A stretch of DNA of 64,000 nucleotides from Vitellaria paradoxa (taxonomy: Eukaryota; Streptophyta; Magnoliopsida; Ericales; Sapotaceae), in assembly GCA_019916065.1 (NCBI GenBank), contig CM034241.1, positions 18,775,228 through 18,839,227 of the forward strand. Reading direction: 5' to 3'. This document shows positions 22,041 through 32,753 of the stretch, one piece after another. Both the position numbers and the translations under genes were made by a program. The notes under the pieces are model-generated. The model was not told the origin of the DNA and did not search any database. It saw only the letters and a list, made by a program, of their open reading frames with translations. Position 1 is the stretch's first letter. The number at the start of each line of letters is the position of its first letter.

Positions 22041-23891
22041 GGACCGCTCGTAAATAGTGCAGTGCTAATTAACCCCCAAGTGCAATGGTGTGCGGTGTAG
22101 TTTTAACTCGGTGAGTCCGAGGTCGAATTCACAAGGAGCCTATGATTATTTAGTTTCTAGGTTATAATGGAATCCTAAATTTGAATGTAAACTAAGTTTG
22201 AAGATTAATTAAAACTAATTCCTAGGGTTTTGCAAGTTCAAAATGTAAACTAAAACTAACTTAACAACCTATTACCAAAATTCTAGCAATTTAAATTTGA
22301 TTTTTGATTCAAGGAATAAAATATTAGCTAAACGAATTTTTCCTAATTTAAATGCGCTTCAAAATAATCTAATAAAAAACTATAATGTAAATACTTCAAT
22401 TAAATCAAACAAAGACAATTCGATTAATAAGCAAATAAATTTAAGAAGTCCTTGATCCAACTATCAATTCCGGGTAGTTTACGTCTTCACTATGGGATGA
22501 GTTGTAATACTTATGTTAAAACCTAAATTAGGATTTATTCGAAAATTATTGAGAAAGTTTTAATCAAAAGCTTTTACCAGTGATTACAGAGAATATAGTC
22601 AAAAACTCCTGTTTTCGAAGGGTTTTCAAACAATCCTATTCGAATTCGGATTCAAATCCAATTCTTCTAGTTTATCCAAAATTATTAAGAAAGTTTTAAT
22701 CGAAAACCTTTACCAGTGATTACAGAGAATATAGTCAAAGATTTTCGTTTTCGAATGTTTCTGAAATAAACTAATTCAAATTAGGATTCAAAATCTGAAT
22801 TTTCAGTTCTTCAAAATTATTGAGAAAATTTTAATCGAAAACCCTTACCAGTGATTACAGAGAATATAGTCAAAGGTTTTCAGTTTTCGAAAGTTTTTGA
22901 AAGAACTGAATTAGGTTTTAAAAAGTGTAGATCCCTTCGCATGAGCTTTCGCAAACCATGCGAAGGGTCTACGTACATCCCATAGATCAGAGTAAACTAC
23001 CCTTTCTTGATTCGTTGAATCAAGAACTAGGGTTTCTACGCTAGCATGATTTTAAACAAAACGAAAGCAATAAACGAAAGCATAAACATTAGATCTACCA
23101 CTAGAAAATAATAAATCATATATTAAATTAACGAAACGAAAGTCAACTTACACGGCAAGCAACTCTGAAACTACGTAATGAAAGAGCAGTGCAGCGAAGA
23201 ACAACCAAACATCGAACAACTCCATAAACAAGACAAGTAATTGAAAACTCTCCAAAAAGAACTATTCTAAAACTCTCAAAGTATCTGAAAATATGAAAAA
23301 GAGGTTCCTAAAGTATGTAGAACTAAAACTAGGGCTCTCCTTGGGTCCGCCATGTAGCAGATGTTATAAAGAAGTTGTAAAGAAAACCCTAAAAGACGGA
23401 GTGAAGCCGCGCGCGCATAACACACTGTGGTCCGGACCGTTTGGCAGGTGGTCCGGACCACAGAAACTTTGTTCTTCAAGTTCTGCTTCTCGTTTGCTGC
23501 TTCTGACAGCTTTCTGTCCTCAACTTCCACTGCGATTTTGACCTCGAAAACGATCGATTCAGGCTTCGGCTAAAGCACGAAAGTTGTAGCCCTTTGAGTC
23601 TTCTTTCCAACCCAAAAAGAATCAGGTCAATCCGAGTTGTGAGTGAGAAGATATGGTCTAAATACTGACAGAGTGTCAAGCTGAAACTTCAGCTGCACAC
23701 CACTTCAACCATCTAGAACTTCGGACCCTTTTTCTCTCCTCGGCGGCCACTTTCATCATTGCTAATCTCACTTATTTTACCCTTTTACCTGCAATTAAGA
23801 AAATAATAATAAAAATTCAAAATAAACTACTTAAATGCATCAAAAGTTATATAAAAGTGGAGTTTGTAATAGCACTTTTCAAGTGCAATCA
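22041..23891 (-). mobile_element. 5' LTR of element C
   Basis: A near-identical partner of 14854-16722. It begins GGACCGCTCG where the other copy has TGACCGCTCG, so the terminal dinucleotide next to the primer site is altered. It carries the U5 hairpin at 22107-22121, the long hairpin at 22927-22972 and the GGTCCGGACC pair at 23429-23459. Confidence 0.95.
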
Positions 23892-23896
23892 TTCAC

Positions 23897-24698
23897 GAAA
23901 AGCCTTGGGGTGTTCGTAGTCCCTTCACGTAGGTTACGAAACCTTTCGCGTAGGTTACGAAACCTTTCGCGTAGGTTACGAAACCCTTCGCGTAGGTTGC
24001 AAAACCTTTCGCGAAGGGATTTACCTTTTACAAATCTATTTTTTTTTCTATTTCGAAAACATTCGAATACGAAAATCCTTAACCAAATCCGTGTGAGATC
24101 ACTGGTATGGATTTTAGTAACCAATCTTCAAATACTTTCGAATAGTCTTAAAAATTAGATTTTTATTAATTTTTTAATTGAAAAACCAAGGAAACAAAGG
24201 TCTTTAACCATATCCGCTTGAGATCACTGGTACTGACCTTTGATTATAACATTTTTAAAACTTTTCAAATTAAACCCTGTTCTTCAAACAAACACACCCC
24301 AAGGCAAAGTAGTGAACTACCCGGACTTGACGTTGGATCAAGATCTTTATTCCTATTGAATTAAAATCCAACTTAGTTTTAGTTATAATTGCTTTATTAA
24401 TTTTATTTTAATTTTTCGCTATCTAACTTAAGTCTCATTGAAATTCAGATTTTCTTATTTATTTTAATCTTAATTAATTGAAATCGAATTCATCTTTAAT
24501 TTTGTTGAACTTTAGAACTTAGTAAACTTGAATTTCCAAACTTGCTTTCCCTTAGTTTTTAGAATTCCTTTCACATCTTAGAAACTAAATAACATTAGGC
24601 TCCCTGTGAATTCGACCTCAGACTCACCGAGTTTTAAAACTACGACTGCCCTCTTGCACTTGAGAGGTAGAACCCGAAACACTTTTTAGGGTCGGTCA
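23897..24698 (+). mobile_element. 5' LTR of B, second part
   Basis: Resumes after the C target duplication (23892-23896) and ends ...GGGTCGGTCA against the primer site. It contains the 22-bp tandem repeats (23923-24020), two GAGATCACTGGTA units (about 24096, 24210) and the U5 hairpin region (24617-24631, with one arm base changed). Confidence 0.95.
23923..24020. repeat. 22-bp tandem repeats in the B LTR
   Basis: About five units built on TTCGCGTAGGTTACGAAACC. The homologous array in the 3' LTR is at 35985-36083. Each unit contains a TTCG/CGAA dyad. Confidence 0.9.
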
Positions 24699-24704
24699 AG
24701 TTTT

Positions 24705-24722
24705 TGGCGCCGTTGCCGGGGA
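24705..24722 (+). other. Primer binding site of element B
   Basis: TGGCGCCGTTGCCGGGGA, complementary to the 3' end of plant tRNA-Asp (GTC), a few bases after the LTR end. It is identical to the sites in A and C. This is typical of Athila-type elements. Confidence 0.93.
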
Positions 24723-24777
24723 GCCAAATTTTAGTTTTTAGGATTGTTTTCAAGTTTTTTTAGTTAATTTCTTATTC

Positions 24778-24811
<34 letters not shown>

Positions 24812-24846
24812 ACTTAAAATTTTTTTTTTAGAGACTTTCTACTTAT

Positions 24847-26739
24847 ATGCTATTAAGATCAGGTAAGGTAGTCGTAGCTGAATCTGAACTAGAAGATCAT
24901 TCATACCTTCCTGAACTTTTTTCACCAACCTCACTTTCCACCGTTTCACTTACCACATCCTCCTTTCACTCAATGGCTGAAGTAAGAGGGGAAGGGAGTG
25001 TGCATGGGGATAATGAGCCCCAAGAAATTCCGGGTTATACTCCTATAAAAGATCATCTTAACCCCGCTAGACAAACTACCCCATCATGCATAGTCTTACC
25101 ATTAAATAGGGGGAACTTCAACCTTAGGCCAGGAATTATCCAACTTCTTCCTACTTTCCATGGCCTTGACTCTGAAAATCCCTATAACCATCTTAGGGAG
25201 TTCAAGGAAGTGAGCAACACGTGTGTAGATCATAATGTCAATGAGGAAGTAGTGCGTCTTCAACTCTTTCCTTTTTCTCTAAAGGACAAAGCCAAGTCCT
25301 GGCTTAATTCCCTTCGTCCACGTTCTATTGGAACATGGCGTGAAATGCAAACTGAGTTTCTTAAGAAATATTTCCCAACTCAAAAAACTCAGTACTATAG
25401 GAGACAAATTACCACTTTCTCTTGCAAATCTATTGAGAATTTCTGTCGAGCCTGGGAAAGGTTTAAGGACCTCTTGATGGCTTGTCCTCACCATGGTTAT
25501 GAATCATGGAGGTTAGTCAGCATCTTCCACGAATCCCTAACTCCCAGTCTTAAGCAATTAGTTTCTACCATGTGTAATGGTACCCTGTTCGATAAGACTG
25601 CGGAAGAGGCGATGGAATTCTTTGATATGGTGGCCGAGGATTCTAATGATTGGGAAATAGGACCACCTTCTTCTTTAGAGCATAGGAATCCCACATCTAG
25701 TGGTTCGTTGATGTTAAGTGAGAGGGATGATCTAAGTGCTAGAATATCTGCATTACAACATATGTTAGATTCCCTTGAACTTAAGAACAAAGAAAAGTTG
25801 GTGGAAGTACAAATGGTGTGTAGGGCATGTGACCAAGTAGGACATGACCCCAATTCATGTCCAGAGCTTCCTTTACTTAAGGAAGTAGCTTATGGGAATG
25901 TGTATGCTAATAACACACAGAACCAACCATTCCAAAATAGAGGTCAGGGTAACACTCCCTATTCACAAGGTGGGAATGTTAAATATCAAGGGGGAAATCA
26001 ACACCCCAATGCTTACCCTCAGGGATGGAAAAATCCTCCAGGCTTTGGGTTGAAAAACGATAATCAAAGCCAACCATTCCAACCCTTTTTACCGCCACCC
26101 CAATATCAACAACCCAATCCTGTTGCATACCAACCTCCCCAGAAGAGATCCTTTGAGGAATCTGTTCAACAATTTATGCAACATCAAATGATGATCAATG
26201 ATAATTTGTCTAGGTCCTTTGATGATTTTAAAGGACAAGTGTCTAAGTCATTTGATGATATTAGGGGCCAAGTTTCTAAGTTAACTCAGGCCATGAGCAC
26301 CACTCAAAGTGGCAAACTTCCTGCACAACCGTTTCCTAATCCAAAAGGCCAGGTGAACATGACTGAGTCGTCAACCTCGAGTGCCAACTCCCATGAGCAA
26401 GTTCAAGCTGTTACTACTCTGCGGAGTGGTAAAATTATTCAAAAACCCACCGATCCTAGAGTCAATGCCACGAGTGAGAAGATAGAACCAAAAACTGGTG
26501 AGGGGGTTGAAAAAGTGAGTGATGGAGAGGAAAAAGAAAAAGGGAAAGTGAGAGTAAAGGTTGAGAGAGAGAATGGAGAAACTGAAAAAGAAAGTGAGGA
26601 GGAACCTAGTGAAGGACCTTTGGTTAGGCCAATTGACCATCCTGTTGAGTATATGCCTAGACCACCTTTTCCGCAGAGACTAGCAAAGGGCAAGAATGAG
26701 ACGTTGAATTCTAAATTTACGAGACTTTCAAACAAGTAA
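24847..26739 (+). pseudogene. Gag of element B, frameshifted into protease
   Basis: 630 residues starting MLLRSGKVVVAES. Capsid blocks are RQTTPSCIVLPLNRG, GIIQLLPTFHGLDSENPYNH, WLNSLRPRSIGTWREMQ and CPHHGYESWRL; the CCHC knuckle is CRACDQVGHDPNSC (about residues 323-336); then comes an N/Q/P-rich tail with two copies of SFDD(F/I)(K/R)GQVSK, a TTLRSGK motif shared with A and C, and a K/E-rich linker. A single-base loss near 26716-26720 throws the frame off before protease, ending in an artefactual tail at 26739. A 28-base poly-A run just upstream (24781-24808) is a likely slippage site. Gag itself would still be made. Confidence 0.92.
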
Positions 26740-28394
26740 GAATCAACATTCCATTACTTGAAGCCATTAAGCAAAATCCTTCCTATGCTAGATTTCTCAA
26801 GGATATGTGCACCGTGAAGAGGAAGCTCAATGTCAAGGAGAAAGCTTTCTTGACAGAACAAGTGAGTGCCATACTCCAACGTGACATACCTCCTAAATAT
26901 AAGGACCCTGGGTGTCCAACCATTTCATGCATCATAGGGAACCACATTGTTGAGAGAGCTTTGCTTGACCTAGGTGCAAGTGTCAACCTTTTGCCCTATA
27001 CGGTTTACCAGCAACTAGGCCTAGGTGAGTTGAAACCCACCAGAGTGACATTACAGTTAGCTGACCGTTCGGTCAAGATGCCCAGAGGTGTGGTAGAAGA
27101 CGTATTAGTTCAAGTAGACAAGTTCTACTTCCCAGTGGATTTTATCGTATTGGATACTCAACCAGTTCTTAATCCTACCCAATCTATTCCGGTTATCCTT
27201 GGTAGACCCTTCCTTGCTACGTCCAATGCTGTGATCAATTGTAGGAGTGGGGTCATGAAACTTTCTTTTGGAAATATGACCATGGAAATGAATATTTTTA
27301 GGGTAGGGAAGCAAATAGGAGAATGTGAGGATATTAGGGAGGTGGACGTGATCCATACTTTGAGCGAGGAGTACTTTGAGCAGACTTACTTTGAGGACCC
27401 CTTAGAGCGTGCCTTAGCAAGGAGTGAGAATTGTGAAATGTTAGATGGAGAAAACTTTAAGGAGATTGGAGAATTTATAGGTGCTGGAGATGAGATTATG
27501 GCAGTTAGTGGTTGGATACCAACATTTGAACCTATAGAGCCATCTGAGATAAAACCTAAGCCCTCAATGGAATGCCCTCCATGTCCTTCTAGGAAGCCCT
27601 TACCAAGTGAACTCAAGTACGCATTTCTGGGAGAGGGGGAGACATTTCCAGTGGTAGTGTCTGCGAGTTTAGAAAGAGCACAAGAAGAGAGGTTGCTGGG
27701 AGTGTTGAAAGCCCATCGCCAGGCTTTAGGGTGGACTATAGCAGATCTTCGAGGTATTAGCCCATTAGTATGTTCTCATCATATATACCTTGAAGATGAT
27801 GCTAAACCGGTGAGACAAATGCAACGAAGGCTAAACCCTAATATGAAAGAGGTTGTGAAAGGGGAGGTACTTAAGTTGCTTGATGCGGGTATCATTTACC
27901 CCATCTCTAACTCGAAGTGGGTGAGTCCCACTCAAGTAGTTCCTAAGAAATCCGGTGTCACTGTAGTTGAAAATGAGAAACGAGAGTTAGTGCCACAACG
28001 CACTCAAACTAGGTGGTGTATGTGCATTGATTATAGGCGTTTGAACGCAGTGACCCGGAAAGACCATTTCCCACTTCCTTTCCTAGACCAAGTGCTTGAG
28101 AGAGTTGCAGGTAAATCTTTCTATTGTTTTCTAGATGGGTATTCTGGGTACAATCAAGTGGAAATAGCACTAGAAGATCAGGAAAAGACTACCTTCACTT
28201 GCCCCTTTGGCACTTTCGCGTATAGACGCATGCCATTTGGGCTATGCAATGCACCCGCGACTTTTCAAAGGTGTGTAATCAGTATTTTTAGTGATATGGT
28301 CGAGAGATTCTTGGAGGTATTTATGGATGATTTCTCCGTCTATGGAGACACATTCGATGAGTGCTTGATCAATCTTGAGAACGTGCTAGTATGA
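26720..28394 (+). pseudogene. Protease and reverse transcriptase of element B, ended by an in-frame TGA
   Basis: After the frameshift the frame carries FKQVRINIP and AFLTEQVSAIL, the aspartic protease motif LLDLGASVNLLPYTVYQQLG, VILGRPFLATSNAVINC, a linker (residues about 175-260 of the 26805 frame), and RT from KYAFLGEGE through CIDYRRLNAVTRKDHFPLPF, FLDGYSGYNQVEIA, FGTFAYRRMPFGLCNAPATF and the catalytic FMDD. A TGA at 28392-28394 interrupts the connection after FMDD; element A is open at that codon. Catalytic residues are kept. Confidence 0.92.
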
Positions 28395-28630
28395 TGTGAG
28401 GAGAGCAATTTAGTGCTAAATTGGGAAAAGTACCACTTTATGGTACAACAGGGGATTGTTTTAGGGCATATAGTGTCATGTCGTGGGATAGAGGTAGATA
28501 AAGCAAAGGTGGATATCATTCAAAATTTACCTACCCCTCGATGTGTGAAGGATGTTAGATCATTCCTTGGACACGCCAGTTTTTACCGGAGATTCATTCA
28601 ATCCTTCAGCTCTCTAGCCCGTCCTTCTTT
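28395..28630 (+). pseudogene. RT thumb/connection of element B
   Basis: The same frame resumes after the TGA: LNWEKYHFM, IVLGHIVSCRGIEVDKAK and [24 protein letters not shown]. One extra base near 28624-28628 then shifts it to the RNase H frame. Confidence 0.88.
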
Positions 28631-30504
28631 GTTCATTGTTGTCTAATGATGTTCCATTTGAATGGACAACATCATGCCAAGAGGCATTTGACCGGCTTAA
28701 ACAGTTGCTCACCACCGCACCTATTATTCAAAGCCCGGATTGGTCCCTACCATTCGAGCTTATGTGTGATGCCAGTGATTTTGCAGTGGGTGCAGTTTTA
28801 GGGCAAAGAAAAGAGGGGAAACCCCATGTCATTTACTACGCTAGCAAGACTCTAAATGAAGCTCAAATTAATTATACCACCACTGAGAAAGAGCTTCTAG
28901 CGGTAGTGTTTGCCCTTGATAAGTTTAGGTCATATTTGGTAGGTTCCCATGTCACAGTGTTCACGGACCATGCGGCTTTGAAATACCTCCTCTCAAAACA
29001 AGAGGCCAAACCTCGTCTGATTAGGTGGATACTCCTTCTCCAAGAGTTTAATTTGGAGATCAAGGACAAGAAAGGAGTTGAAAATGTGGAAGCTGACCAT
29101 TTGTCTAGACTACCTCAACATGCGTCCAACTCCAGTGACCTACCAATCAATGAGCAATTCCCTGATGAACATCTCATGCATGTTAGCACCAACCCACTGG
29201 TCCAACCTCCTTGGTATGCAGACATTGCTAACTTCTTAGTGATCGGACAGATGCCCTCCCATTGGACCAAAGTCGATAAAGGTAAATTCTTACGAAAAGT
29301 GCGTAGTTTCTTTTGGGATGAACCATATCTCTACAAATATTGCCCCGATCAAATTGTGAGGTGTTGCATTCTCGAGAATGAGGCCCATAGAGTCATTGAG
29401 TTTTGTCACTCTCTAGCATGTGGAGGTCACTTCTCCTCAAAGAAAACAGCCGCTAAGATCCTCCAAAGCGGATTTTATTGGCCCTCATTGTTTAAGGATG
29501 TTCATGATTATTGCCTTCAGTGTGATCGATGTCAACGGTTAGGAGCTCTAACCAAGCGTAATGAGATGCCTCAAAACCCCATAATCATTTTGGAAATTTT
29601 TGATTACTGGGGGATTGATTTTATGGGACCATTCCCTACATCTTTTGGTTATGAGTACATACTGGTGGCCGTTGATTATGTTTCTAAATGGGTAGAGGCC
29701 ATAGAAACTCGTACCAATGATCATCGGGTAGTGATAAAATTCTTAAAGGAGTATATCTTTTCACGTTTTGGGATGCCTCGAGCTATTATTAGTGACCAAG
29801 GCAAACATTTTTGTAATCGGCCTGTAGGTGTATTGCTACGGAGTTATGGCGTGACCCATAAAGTAGGTACCGCGTATCATCCTCAAAATAGTGGCCAAGT
29901 CGAATTAGCGAATAGGGAGATTAAAGGAATCTTAGAGAAAACTGTTAATCCAACACGCAAAAATTGGTCTCTACGTCTTATCGATGCATTATGGGCATAT
30001 AGAACGGCGTATAAGACTACTCTGGGTATGTCTCCCTATCGCCTTGTCTTTGGCAAGGCTTGTCACTTACCTGTGGAAATGGAGCATAGAGCTTATTGGG
30101 CAATTCGGCACTTCAATGAGAATTTGGATCATGCCGATGTTTTACGAAAGCTCCAACTGAATGAACTTGAGGAATTGCGTAATGATGCTTTTGAGAATGC
30201 AAAGATTTCCAAGGCAAGAATGAAAGCTTTACATGACAAACACATTTCAAGAAAATCCTTTCATATAGGCCAAAAAGTCTTGCTTTACAATTCTCGTTTG
30301 CATCTCTTCCCGGGCAAGCTCCAATCAAGGTGGTACGGTCCTTTTACTATACTTTCCATCTCCGAACATAGTGTGTGTGAAGTCCATAACCCACGTAATA
30401 ACACCACCTTCAAAGTCAATGGACATCGCCTCAAACCATATTTAGAAAACTTTGTGGCCGAAATTGAAATTTGGAATCTTTTGGATCCCCCATCTTTCAA
30501 TTAG
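28631..30504 (+). pseudogene. RNase H and integrase of element B, open but cut off from RT
   Basis: A continuous frame of about 620 residues. RNase [33 protein letters not shown] and [11 protein letters not shown]. Integrase zinc region: [14 protein letters not shown] and CLQCDRCQ; core: [18 protein letters not shown] and the [11 protein letters not shown] glutamate; C-terminal domain: [20 protein letters not shown] up to DPPSFN. All domains look intact; only the upstream shift separates them from RT, so with A this is a recently lost pol. There is no chromodomain at the end, which fits the Athila/Tat side of Gypsy. Confidence 0.93.
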
Positions 30505-31473
30505 AATGAGATTAGAAAGATAGTTTAAGTGTATAATAGTAGGTTAGGATAGGTTTTATTTTATCTTTAATTTAGTTTTTTTTTTTATTTTTGAGTCTAG
30601 ACGTTTTAAGTTTTTAAATAGCCTAGCTGAAAAAAAATTTTCTGCTTGATGGTCCCGACCCCCTCTCTAAACGGTCGGGACCACAGTGTCTTGGCCGAAT
30701 ACATGTTTGAGGGAGGAACTTTCTGTGGTCCCGACCCCCTACCGAGACGGTCGAGACCCTGCAACCTCTAAAAGTCCCAATTCGGTCACTCAAACTTTAA
30801 TTTCTCTCTTCTAACTCTAAATCCGTTCAAGCCCTTCCTCTTTACTCGGTGTTCTCCTCAAAAAATAAGCATTCCCGACGGTGGATTCAACCTTCTCAGC
30901 CCTTATTCTTCGAGTATTGGTCATCCAAAGGTATGTTACTTTGTCATTTCGAGCCCTAGATAGTTTCATTGTTCATTATTCTCCATGCCCGAGCTTTCAA
31001 GCTTTGAGGGTTCAGATTTCTTGCGAAAAAAGCTTTATTTCGAGTTCCAAATAAGGATAGGAAGTGATTCATTCACTTAAGTGCATTCTTCACTCATTTG
31101 TTCCTTCCTACCCGTGGTTCACAAATGGGGTCCAAGGGTTCAAAAACTCTCCAATTTTGAGCTTATTTGCTGAATTTTTGTAATTTTCCCTTGAGAATTT
31201 GTTATTTGAATTCATGGTGGATGTTGCATGGCCACCAAAATTGTTGAATGGACCCTTCTCGGGTGGATGATGTATGGCCACCTAGAGAATTAAATTTGTG
31301 AAATTTAGTTTGGGTGGATGATGTATGGCCACCTAATTTGTCTATTTTGTTTGGGTGAAATTTAGTTTTGATCTCAATGAATATCTGTCATTAGAAAGGG
31401 CCACTGCACTTGGGTGGACATAGGAATTGCTTAATTACTCATTGAATTTTGTTTTTATACTTGTGTAGTTCCC
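30505..31473 (+). promoter_or_regulatory. Post-integrase spacer of B: hairpins, splice donor and acceptor
   Basis: Two GGTCCCGACC hairpins lie at 30651-30682 and 30727-30758. A splice-donor-like AAAGGTATGTTACTT (GT at 30931) and an acceptor ACTTGTGTAG (AG at 31467-31468) place a candidate 538-nt intron right before the accessory ATG at 31474. Inside it, three near-copies of a 21-nt unit (31216-31236, 31262-31282, 31313-31333) have GGTGG and CCACC arms. This suggests a spliced subgenomic message, which is inference. Confidence 0.65.
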
Positions 31474-32487
31474 ATGCCTCCAAGAACTAAGAAACCAGCA
31501 AATAGACAATTAGGGACCCCATCTTTTGATAGGAGTCGTTTTTGGAAAGAAGAGGCTGAAGAGAAATATGATAATACATGGGGGAACAAATCGGTGGTAA
31601 TTGAGTGTTTTTGGCAAATTGATCAGTTTAAGCGTAGTGACTTCAGACTTGAACAAAATTTTGAAGGGAGGCAGTGGATTAATGTAGCAAAGTTTCATGC
31701 TTATTGTATAGTTGATCTGGTTAAGGAATTTTTTGCCAATTTCAAAGCTAACTCAATTATAAGACGAAAGGGTAGAGAACGTCTAATCAATTGGGTAAGG
31801 GGAGTTGAAATTACACTCACACCTGATGATTTTGCTCTCATATTTCAATTACCTCGAGTTGACAATCCAGAATTCACTTATCCAGCTGAGGGTACTCCTC
31901 CATTTCCAATTGTGGTTTCAGAGATCCTACTAGAGGGTCAGGAATGGGGTGGTGAATATAGGAAACCTGCATCTGTGTTGAAAGATAAATACTGGGCATT
32001 GCACTTGTTTTCTTGTTCCAACCTACTACCTCAAAACAGAACCGCTGATTGTACTCCCCTTAGAGCCAGACTTATTTATGCCATTGGGACTGGGATGACA
32101 ATCAATTTACCCTCATATCTTTGGCACCAAGTAGCTTATACCTGTGAGCACCCTGGAACTCTATCAGCCTTACCCTTTGGAGGAGCACTAACAGAGATCT
32201 TTAGAAGGAAAGGAGCTTATATCACAGATGACCTACCCATAACCTCAGGACTTCAACCGTTCAATATCACATCTTATGTTAAATCCAGAGGCTTGATGTT
32301 AAAGAAGAAAAGGAGGGTAGAGGAATCGGAGGAAGAGGGGGAATCTTCACACCCCCAAGAGGAACAAGAGGAGGTCACCAATGTTGAGTTGGCCAATCAG
32401 ATTGGAGTTTTAGCCGTACGTATTAGTGTCATGGAGCAGAATCAAGAAGCTGATCACCAGCTCCTGCTACGCATTCACCAAAGCTAG
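31474..32487 (+). CDS. Accessory protein of element B (plant transposon-protein domain), intact
   Basis: A 337-residue open frame in the env position. The basic start MPPRTKKPANRQ recalls the A accessory start. The domain spans about residues 60-265: LVKEFFANF, VRGVEITLTPDDFALIFQLP, LRARLIYAIGTGMTINLPSY and LPFGGALTEIFRR, matching the A protein (8641-9903) block for block. An E-rich linker with a KKKRR basic patch and a C-terminal heptad-like segment (ANQIGVLAVRISVMEQNQEA) follow. No signal peptide or transmembrane helix is evident. Function unknown; the domain looks like the Pfam 'putative plant transposon protein' family, by recollection. Nuclear RNA- or DNA-binding is a guess. Confidence 0.82.
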   Translation: MPPRTKKPANRQLGTPSFDRSRFWKEEAEEKYDNTWGNKSVVIECFWQIDQFKRSDFRLEQNFEGRQWINVAKFHAYCIVDLVKEFFANFKANSIIRRKGRERLINWVRGVEITLTPDDFALIFQLPRVDNPEFTYPAEGTPPFPIVVSEILLEGQEWGGEYRKPASVLKDKYWALHLFSCSNLLPQNRTADCTPLRARLIYAIGTGMTINLPSYLWHQVAYTCEHPGTLSALPFGGALTEIFRRKGAYITDDLPITSGLQPFNITSYVKSRGLMLKKKRRVEESEEEGESSHPQEEQEEVTNVELANQIGVLAVRISVMEQNQEADHQLLLRIHQS

Positions 32488-32753
32488 CAAACTCAAGGCC
32501 TTCTCCTACAGAGTGTTTTGGATTATCTCAGAGAATCTCATCCACCCCCGCCTCCACAGTGATGGACTTTATGTTTCTTTCTTTAAGAGCTTAGGAGTGA
32601 ACTTTTCTTTTTGTTTAATTTGTAATCCTAAAACTCTTTACTCACTTTTAACTACTGGGATGCTTATATATTTCTAGTTTGTGTTTGTTTCCATGTTATC
32701 TTATTTTTATGGATGTTACCTTATGTTAAATTTTGGGTTGTTTATGTTCTTAA

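Larger units (their letters stand above)
14854..23891 (-). mobile_element. Element C: gag-protease-only LTR retrotransposon (no RT, RNase H or integrase)
   Basis: A 9.0-kb element with LTRs 14854-16722 and 22041-23891 and a perfect TTCAC target duplication (14849-14853 and 23892-23896). On the minus strand: 5' LTR, tRNA-Asp primer site (22034-22017), gag, protease ORF, a 2.3-kb non-coding tract with internal purine tracts, terminal polypurine tract, 3' LTR. No RT, RNase H or integrase sequence is present, and the region where they would lie is the 3' non-coding tract. The LTRs are nearly identical by eye, so it moved recently and must use enzymes from another element. It resembles the TR-GAG class known in plants. 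Confidence 0.95.

Noticed and set aside
23923..24020. Regular short repeats that could suggest a CRISPR-like array
   Set aside because: Direct tandem units without unique spacers, inside a plant LTR.
24705..24722. Match to the 3' end of tRNA-Asp as a possible tRNA gene
   Set aside because: Only 18 nt in complement orientation at a primer site; no cloverleaf or promoter boxes.
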